This document shows, in pieces, positions 57,601-64,000 of a DNA stretch of 64,000 nucleotides. Position 1 is the first letter of the stretch. Every line of letters starts with the position of its first letter. Under the pieces are notes generated by a model. It worked only from the letters and a program-made list of their open reading frames with translations, was not told the origin of the DNA and searched no databases. The DNA comes from Pristionchus mayeri (taxonomy: Eukaryota > Nematoda > Chromadorea > Rhabditida > Neodiplogasteridae). The translations under genes were made by a program, and so were the position numbers. The stretch lies in contig BTRK01000005.1 in the NCBI GenBank assembly GCA_036245805.1, forward strand, positions 41,899,216 through 41,963,215, in the 5' to 3' direction.

Positions 57601-59913
57601 CAGCTAAACGTAAATTGAAAAATATCGAAAATCTGAGCATTGAAAACCGAAAAAATTGAAAACGATGAATAGTCCATGTAGTCAACCCCATCAGATGATA
57701 TTTTTATAGGAACACATGAAACAATCAAAATCTCGACTACTTTCGCAAAACTGTACTCTAAATCGTATTTTATTCGTTTGCTTCCCTCGCGAAATCGTGT
57801 TTTTAACCAACAATTAGTCTGGTGCAGCCTCATGGGGCCATCAAATATGTTAATTTTCCGACTCCTGTTGGTACTTTCTACAAGATTTAAAGGGCAGTAG
57901 TGGGATGTGATTTGAAAATGAGATGTTATAAATGCATAAATATGGGAAATGTCGAAGTTGAGAAAATCGAGTTTTCAGAAATTCTCAAAACTCGGAGTTT
58001 TTTCAGGTATGCATTTCTTCCCAAGTGTAGAATCGTCGAAAAAGTTGAGAACTGATCGTAACTCATGAAGGTTCTGCAGGAAACTGCGTTAAAATGAGCA
58101 AAAATAACCACATCGACTTCTTCCTTTATTCGGGAAACCACTTTTCGACACATTTTTTTTGGTGAAATTTTGCACTCATGGGTATCTTTTAACGGGGAAT
58201 CGAATCCAATAATTTAATATGTACATTCGCGAAAACCGATTTCAAGGTGTGAATTTTGAGAATTCAACTGGTCATAATTTTTTTCTCAGATGAGCTAGCA
58301 TTTTACTTCCGAAAGTAAAAATGCTTATCTCGTCGAGATCTTTCATAATTACTAGCTATGTATGGGTTTGGATGATCCTTTCAAAAGTTATAAAAAACGA
58401 CCTCGACGTTGAGGCGTGCTACAGAAAACGAGAGGTTGGAGATACGGCTTTCTAAGGTCGATTTTCGTACTCTACGTGAAAAGTTACCCCTAGGAACATC
58501 TTAAAATCAACACTTTATTTTTCGCTGTACGGCCTCTGGTCAGTTCTGTCAGATAGTCACTCATATACTCCTATTCTTTACATAGAGACCTGCTGCAGCG
58601 CAACCTGCAGCTGTTGCTGCTGCTGCACAGCAGCACCAGGCTGCGAAACTGCAGCAGGCCACTTCAGCTGCGACATCCGGCTGACGACGGGCTGCTGCTG
58701 ATGAAGCGCAGCGTAGGGCGCACAGCGAGACTTCGTTAAGTTCGCGCGTATTAGAGGGTTGCAACTCGTCAAAGGCACGTCCGTGGCAGAAGCGGATACG
58801 GATGAACCGCAGAAAGAGGCGGACTCGAAGTTAGCTGCAGAAAGTTTCGAGTTTCGCGACATCAGCGATGAGACACTGAAGGAGTTGTCGCTGCAAAGAT
58901 CAAAGAAAAACTATATTTTCCGTTCTTCAATAATTTTGTTTTTAGGAACCAGATAAGGATGGGAAGTTAACTACAACATGAACATCCGAATATCGAGCAG
59001 CGTTGAAACTCAATCAATTCTGTTCGGTGGTAAACTTAATTTCAAGCGAGGTTTAAGCTGACATGAGAAGATTCTAGATGACTTTAAAAAAAGAAGCTCA
59101 GCAAAATTCTGTGTGGGGAAAGGAAATTAAGAGCTGCTCCTTCATTATTTTGTTTCATGGGTAGGGACAAGACGCGAAAGATCATCAATGGGCTGGAGAT
59201 TCGAATGAATATCAAGGACGGTTGAAACTCAAATGCAAAGATCACTCACCGAGATCGACTTACACGACTCACTGCACTGGTAGCTCTAATGTTTTCCTTC
59301 CCCAGAATCTCGTTTCATGTTGACTCCGCAAGCAGCCTGGTCCCAGCTGATGAATGCAGCAGGGGTTGTTGCTGATGAGGCTGATGGTGATGATGGTTTT
59401 GCTGATTATTCTGCTGATGAGGAGTAGAAGGGGTTTGCGACGACTGCCCGTTCTGCAGTAGGAAGGCACGCAACACTACAATAGCCACGGTGCTAGTTAT
59501 ACAAAAAGAAAAAAATCCTGAAATTCCTGAAAAAAAGATCTCTTACTGTTGACTGTTTTCTGTGTGTATTTCGCGGTCACTGCAACTGACGGGAAAGTGG
59601 GCGTGGCCAGGAGCGGTGCTTCTGCTGCTGCAGTAGTAGGCACCTGATTCTCGGCATGTTGCATCTGCAGCAGCTGCAGCAGATCAGGCGTTGGCAGTGT
59701 CATGCCAATGACGGAGATGTGATGATCGACACTACAAAAAAGTAAATTCGAGTTGATATGGTAGTCCGGCATATCAGAAGATGGGTCAGGTGCACAACTA
59801 ACAGAGGCTGGGGCTCGGCGAATGGGCCGTCGTTCCAGGAGTTGAAGGGGTATTGCGGAGCAAAGGAGGAATGCAGCAGGGATGCGGCCGGCAGGTAACT
59901 GGGAGGGTCGATT
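54656..59913 (-). CDS. Nuclear hormone receptor (5' and 3' ends incomplete)
   Basis: Exons: 59,803-59,913; 59,547-59,731; 59,325-59,475; 58,590-58,890; 55,881-55,955; 55,764-55,836; 55,611-55,682; 55,474-55,536; 55,369-55,392; 54,774-54,909; 54,656-54,723. The N-terminal region is rich in Gln, His and Ser ([18 protein letters not shown]). The DNA-binding domain is clear: [19 protein letters not shown]-box CEGCKSFFRRS, second finger [20 protein letters not shown] and LLKCNREGM. This is a ligand-type transcription factor with two C4 zinc fingers, closest in pattern to NR1-like receptors (inference). The phase between the 58,590 and 55,881 exons does not fit, so a small exon is missing. Only the beginning of a ligand-binding region ([13 protein letters not shown]) is assigned, and the true start lies beyond 59,913. 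Confidence 0.85.
55990..56700. other. Intronic stretch, no gene seen
   Basis: It lies between two receptor exons. GC content rises near 56,150-56,650, with two similar cactccacataagg-type direct repeats at about 56,447 and 56,484. Nothing on either strand could be assigned. Confidence 0.35.
56701..58564. mobile_element. 1.86 kb foldback element, GACTATCTGA family
   Basis: Arms of about 720 bp (56,701-57,420 and 57,845-58,564) with ends atgagtaactatctgagagg and tcagatagtcactcat. They share atctcgacgagataagcatt with the element at 32,254-33,512. The roughly 420-bp centre is unique. It sits in a receptor-gene intron, directly next to the 58,590 exon. Confidence 0.9.
58891..59324. other. Receptor-gene intron
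   Basis: Intron between the Q/H-rich exon and the following Q-rich exon. No repeat or RNA gene recognised. Confidence 0.6.
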
Positions 59914-59934
59914 CTGGATTTATCGAGAAATGAC

Positions 59935-60054
59935 TTAAAGGGGTGCTCCGGGGAATGTTCAGTCACCCATGGTGACAGTGTACATATTGTAGAGGCCACT
60001 AACCCGATCAGAAATCACTTTGTCACAAGTTCCACAGATGACTCTGATGCTACT
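59935..60054. mobile_element. Interrupted TTAA-ended short element
   Basis: Left half of the 300-bp family seen at 1,017 and 27,531 (TTAAAGGGGTGCTCCGGGG). The similarity stops where a mariner element begins. The right half should lie beyond the window, after the mariner's far end. Confidence 0.8.
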
Positions 60055-60907
60055 TATTAGGTTGGCGGGAAAGTCTTTGTCACTTTTTCAAAACGTTACT
60101 TCTTGGCAAAGGAAACTCGTGAGTTCAATTATACCTAATTATATGTGCCCAACGTACCTGCAATGTATGGATCCCCTCCCTTTAGAACCCGCCTGGGTGC
60201 GAATGAAAGTATTGCTCGAGTTCAACCTCGAGACTTCCACGAGAATTGAAGGCCTTACCTCGAACGGCATGGGTCAGGTCTGCGAAAAGCCACTAATCGG
60301 AAGGGGGCAAGTCAGGAGAATACGGGGGGTAAGGGAGAACCATCCGTCCTTATCCAGCCAGTTCCTGCTTGACTTGATTTTGTTGATTATACACTTCCTT
60401 GTCCTTCAGCATTGAACGATCGACTTCCAACTTCAAATTATGTAGTTGCGTGATGTACTTGGTCTCGGTGATTAACATGCCCCGGGGAGTAGCTCCGAGT
60501 AGATCACGCCATCCACTCCTCACCACGTTGACAGCTTGTTTTTCTTGGGGTTCAGGTAAAGTTTGGAGACACCCTGTGTAGGCTCTCCTTCTCCAAACCG
60601 CTTGGTTCTCACATGGTTGTTATCGTAGAGGGCCCACTTCTCATTCCCCGTTATGAGCCGTTCCAGCCATCGATCCCCACCTTGGTGAATGAAGAGAGTA
60701 ATGGAATCATCGACTCGACGGTCATGGCTGGCTTGGCTCAGATCATGGTATTTGAATCGACCGATTAATTTCCTCATTCCAAGATATATCAAGCCTTCTT
60801 TGACAGTGCAATGGTGGACTCTAAGTGCACTAGTCATTTCACGGGCACTTTGAAATGGGCTCGTTTAAGCAGCTTCGTTTAAGCAGCTTCATTCTGGGTT
60901 CTCAAGT

Positions 60908-61966
60908 GTGTGGCGAGCGGTTGAGTGCGATTTCGTCTCTCCGTCTCCGGTTCCGCCCGCCCGGATTCCCTCTCCCAGAAGCTTTGGCACGCGGGAGTTG
61001 TACGCCGCCACGAAGGGTAGCCACTTATACATCGGCACCATCAACGCCAGGACGCTCGGCCCAAGGGAGAAGCAGACGGAGATGGAGCTCGCCCTCGACA
61101 AGATCAAGTGGGACGTGGTTGCAGTGCAGGAAGCAAGGATTGTGGGTTGTGCCTCGTTCAATCTTACATCCTCAGGCACTGTAGTCTACCACTCGGGCGG
61201 GCCCACTGCTTCCCATGGCGTGACACTTTTGCTTCGACCGCAACTCGCGCGCGGAGCAGTGTTCAATGGCCTCTCCCCTCGTCTAGCCACTCTGCTCCTT
61301 CCCGATCTGTGGCTCTTCCTGGTCTGCGCGTATGCCCCCCCTTCCTACGATGACGACGCGTACGAAGGCTTCCTAGACCAGGTTGAGACCGCACTGGAGA
61401 GTGCCCCAAGAGGCCATATACCAGTTCTGGTCGGTGATTTCCACTGTCGAGTGGCGAGGGAACCTGGCAATGAAAGATTTGTCGGCAACTTCGCCTCTCC
61501 CACACCGAACTCACGCGGACGCTGCTTCACTGAGCTCTGCGTGAGGAACAGACTGCGCATCCTGAACACGTTCCCCAAGAGAAGGCACGGTCGAATCTGG
61601 ACCTGGCGATCCCCCAACGGCTCCGAATTCCACCAAATTGACTACGTTGCAGCGCCCATCACAGCGAGGGTAGTCAACTGTGGAGTCGTTGGTCGGTTTG
61701 AGTTTGACTCCGACCATCGCCTTGTCCGGATGTGCCTCACCCTCCCTGGCAAGGCGAGGCAGAAAAGATGCAAGGAGCGGCTAGATTTTGATCGATCCGC
61801 TTTTACTGCCAACGCATACCTTCTCGCGTCACTGCCCCTTGCCCGCCCCAGTTCTGCCGCTGATGCCTATACTACGATAAAGGCTTTCACGGAGGCCGCG
61901 GTAACGAACTGTTGGAGGAAGCGCCATCCCCTTCCTGGATCTCGAGTGGAACGCGGAAGCTCCTAG
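60908..61966 (+). pseudogene. RTE endonuclease domain
   Basis: Open from the 5' side, with no ATG before the domain. Motifs in order: GTINARTLGP, VVAVQEARI, YAPPSYDDD, VLVGDFHCRV, FDSDHRLVRM. These are the signature residues of the APE-type endonuclease that nicks target DNA for target-primed reverse transcription. The frame ends at 61,966, while the reverse-transcriptase frame starts in another phase, so one frameshift lies near 61,930-61,960. Confidence 0.9.
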
Positions 61967-62961
61967 CGACGCGCCATCAAATGCAATCCAACCCACAAGG
62001 AACTGTAGCCTACTCTGTTGCCTGCAAAGCTGCCCGGACGAGTCTCGGCGATGACATCAGGAAGCGAAAGGAGGCACAAGCACGGCAAGCAGCAACCATG
62101 GGAAGGAGCATCGTGAAGAGCATCTCTCCCCCCCTGCAAACCTCAAAGAAGCGCCTTCTAGTTCCAGACCCTGTAACTGGTGCGCTCTCTCAAACAGCCA
62201 CCAAGACAGTGGTCCAGAGCTTCTTTGAGGGCCTCTACACCCCTGCAGTTCAGTTTCCACTCAAAGTCCCTCCTCAGCCTCTGGATCCCCTTCCTCCCTA
62301 CCTACCCGATGAGGTCAGCGAAGCGATGTCCCAACTCAAGTGTGGTCACTCACCCGGGTCGGATGGCATTCTCCCTGACATGCTATACCACTCGCGACAC
62401 CACCTTGCCCCCGTTATCGCTGATCTACTCAACTATCTGGTAGATGGAGAGGCTGTTCCAAGTGACCGAAGCAATTGTCATCTTCTGCATAAGAAAGGAG
62501 ACCCTACCAACATTGGGAACTTCCGTCCCATCTCCCTCCTCACCGTTTCCCTGAAAACAATGACCAAAGTCATTCTTCAGAGACTCGAAACTGTGCTTGA
62601 AGAAACAGAGTCCTCGACCCAAACCGGCTTCCGGTGCGGCTACAGTACTCTCGACAACCTGCATGCCATCAAGCAGGTCGCTGAAAGAACCTCCGAGTAC
62701 GGTATCCCAATCTACTTGGCGTTCGTCGACTTCAAGAAAGCGTTCGACTGTGTGGAGTGGAATGCCTGCTGGCAAGCCCTCTTCTCGTTCGGAGCCCATC
62801 CCTCCCTCGTCCACATGTTGCGCCGTCTCTACGAGTCCTCCTCTACACTCATTCGAGTTAATGAGCTCGTTCCCGTGACTGTGCGTCGAGGAGTCCGCCA
62901 AGGGGATACCCTCTCCCCTCGTCTCTTCAACGCAGTGCTACGATCAGCTATGGACAATTGA
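61912..62961 (+). pseudogene. RTE reverse transcriptase, main part
   Basis: Motifs: KCGHSPGSDGILPDML, NIGNFRPISLLTVSLK, TQTGFRCGYSTLDNL, YLAFVDFKKAFDCVEW, VRRGVRQGDTLSPRLFN. The frame stops right after RSAMDN at 62,961, before the YADD motif, which follows in another frame. Confidence 0.9.
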
Positions 62962-62984
62962 CTGGGAGTCGGATGGAATTAGAA

Positions 62985-63731
62985 TCGACGGAAGGAACCT
63001 TTGCCACTTGGAGTATGCCGATGACGTGGCTCTCGTTGCCAAATCTCGACCCGAGCTGGAACGAATGCTGAAGAAGCTGATGGACGCGTGCAGCCGAGTT
63101 GGTCTCGAAGTGAATGCAAACAAGACCAATCTGCTCACCTCCTGCTCCTCTACCCGCAAACCAATCATCATCAATACTCTGCGGTTCGAATTCGTGGAAA
63201 GTTCCACCTATCTAGGAGGTAGAATCGCTCTTCTCCTGGATCATTCCGACGAAATAGAACATCGGATTCGATTGGGGTGGTTGGCCTGGAGCAAGCTATC
63301 GCATCCGCCTTCTTCCCATGAGGATCAGGAGGCGAGTCTTCGAGAGCTACATCACTGCCACCGTTCTCTACGGAAGTGAAGTGTGGGCGCTACGGGCAAG
63401 TGAGAAAGAGCGACTGGCAGTGACTCAACGGAAGATGGAACGGAAGATGGTAGGAGTAACATTGAGAGACCGTTGGATGAATGAGCGCGTGCGTGGTATG
63501 ACGAAGCTGCGGGATTGGATTGAGGAAGGATCGAAAAGGAAAGCGCGCTGGGCCCTCAAGGTCAGAAGAATGGAAATGGAGCAGTGGAGCCGCGCAACAA
63601 CCGTCTGGATCCCCTACAACAGGAATCGTCCCCCTGGAAAGCCTCGCGCACGATGGAGATACGACCTAACCCGAGCTATTGGCACCCACTGGTGGAGTGC
63701 AACTAATGAAGATTATCGACCTATCATCTGA
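62985..63731 (+). pseudogene. RTE reverse transcriptase, YADD block and C-terminal domain
   Basis: In a shifted frame: LEYADDVALVAKS (catalytic YADD), then VGLEVNANKTN and YLGGRI. After another shift near 63,320 comes ITATVLYGSEVWALR, then RKMVGVTLRDRWMNERVRG and W….NRPPGKPRARW, ending at a TGA at 63,731. The conserved tail with R…MNE.VR and GKP..RW is typical of the RTE clade. Confidence 0.9.
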
Positions 63732-64000
63732 GCGTCTATTGCCTGATAAGATAAATTGATTGATTGATTGAAGCAGCTTTCTACAAAGTATCAAAATGTA
63801 ACTAATGCGGTCTCCCAGATCGATCCCATTCATTGAGGGAAAAGTCGCCTTCTTCGAGGCTCTGGATCCAATTCCTGAAGGTTTGTAGAGGGGTCATGTG
63901 TATCATAAGAGAGGATTCGCGATAGAATCGACAACTTTGAGACCTTCCGGGACGTAGGAATTCGTATTTTTATTTTCTCACGAAAACATAGTATTTAGTA

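Larger units (their letters stand above)
60890..63770 (+). mobile_element. RTE-clade non-LTR retrotransposon, 5'-truncated
   Basis: A 2.9 kb insertion flanked by the 9-bp duplication AAGCAGCTT (60,881-60,889 and 63,771-63,779). It ends in a (ttga)n tail, as RTE elements do. It encodes an apurinic-type endonuclease followed by a reverse transcriptase on the plus strand, broken by three frameshifts. The 5' end has no start codon before the endonuclease, consistent with 5' truncation. Confidence 0.9.
60057..64000 (-). mobile_element. mariner transposon relic, interrupted and running off the window
   Basis: Begins at TTAGGTTGGCGGGAAAGTC, a mariner-type terminal repeat next to a TA. The minus strand encodes transposase pieces. 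63,780-64,000 gives RNWIQSLEEGDFSLNEWDRS then GRP, the N-terminal mariner pattern. 60,520-60,837 gives RWLERLITGNEKWALYDN, the family's catalytic-domain segment around the second half. 60,400-60,520 gives shifted remains (WRDLLGATPRGMLITETKY). Stops and frameshifts inactivate it. An RTE retrotransposon (60,890-63,770) is inserted within the coding region. The other terminal repeat is outside the window. Confidence 0.85.

Overview
This is a eukaryotic window, most likely from a free-living or parasitic nematode. The evidence is many short introns (often 45-100 nt) with short pyrimidine-AG acceptors, genes packed head to tail with one gap of only 93 bp, a nuclear receptor of nematode style, RTE-clade retrotransposons and mariner elements. 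The species cannot be read from the sequence, and the nematode call is inference.

Positions 1-39,400 hold no intact protein gene that I can support. This stretch is a plus-strand graveyard of about nine partial, intron-containing, decayed copies of one gene. Its exon pieces read as the splicing factor SF3B3/SAP130 (the family also includes CPSF1 and DDB1). The copies are broken up by a 5 kb higher-order minisatellite (5,556-10,640), a 39-bp array of perfect heat-shock elements (10,641-11,351), a 650-bp polypurine tract, long foldback elements, a Tc1/mariner-type insertion inside an RTE reverse-transcriptase relic, short inverted-repeat elements and SINE-like sequences. A 562-bp tandem repeat (37,664-39,133) and a tRNA-Ile close this half.

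Positions 39,400-60,000 are gene-bearing, all on the minus strand. From right to left they are: a nuclear hormone receptor with a Q-rich N-terminus and a clear two-zinc-finger DNA-binding domain (54,656-59,913); a second tRNA-Ile (54,105-54,177); a 163-residue unknown protein in 5 exons (50,626-52,176); and, 93 bp downstream, a 757-residue unknown protein in 26 exons with an acidic then RGG-rich centre and an internally repeated motif (39,989-50,532). The two unknown genes have operon-like spacing. Their introns hold many palindromic short elements of at least three families, and one 3.5 kb intron holds a composite element with tandem palindromes, a minisatellite and a GTCY-type microsatellite.

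Positions 59,935-64,000 show three nested insertions: an RTE retrotransposon (60,890-63,770) inside a mariner transposon (from 60,057 past the window end), which itself sits in a TTAA-ended short element near the 5' part of the receptor gene.
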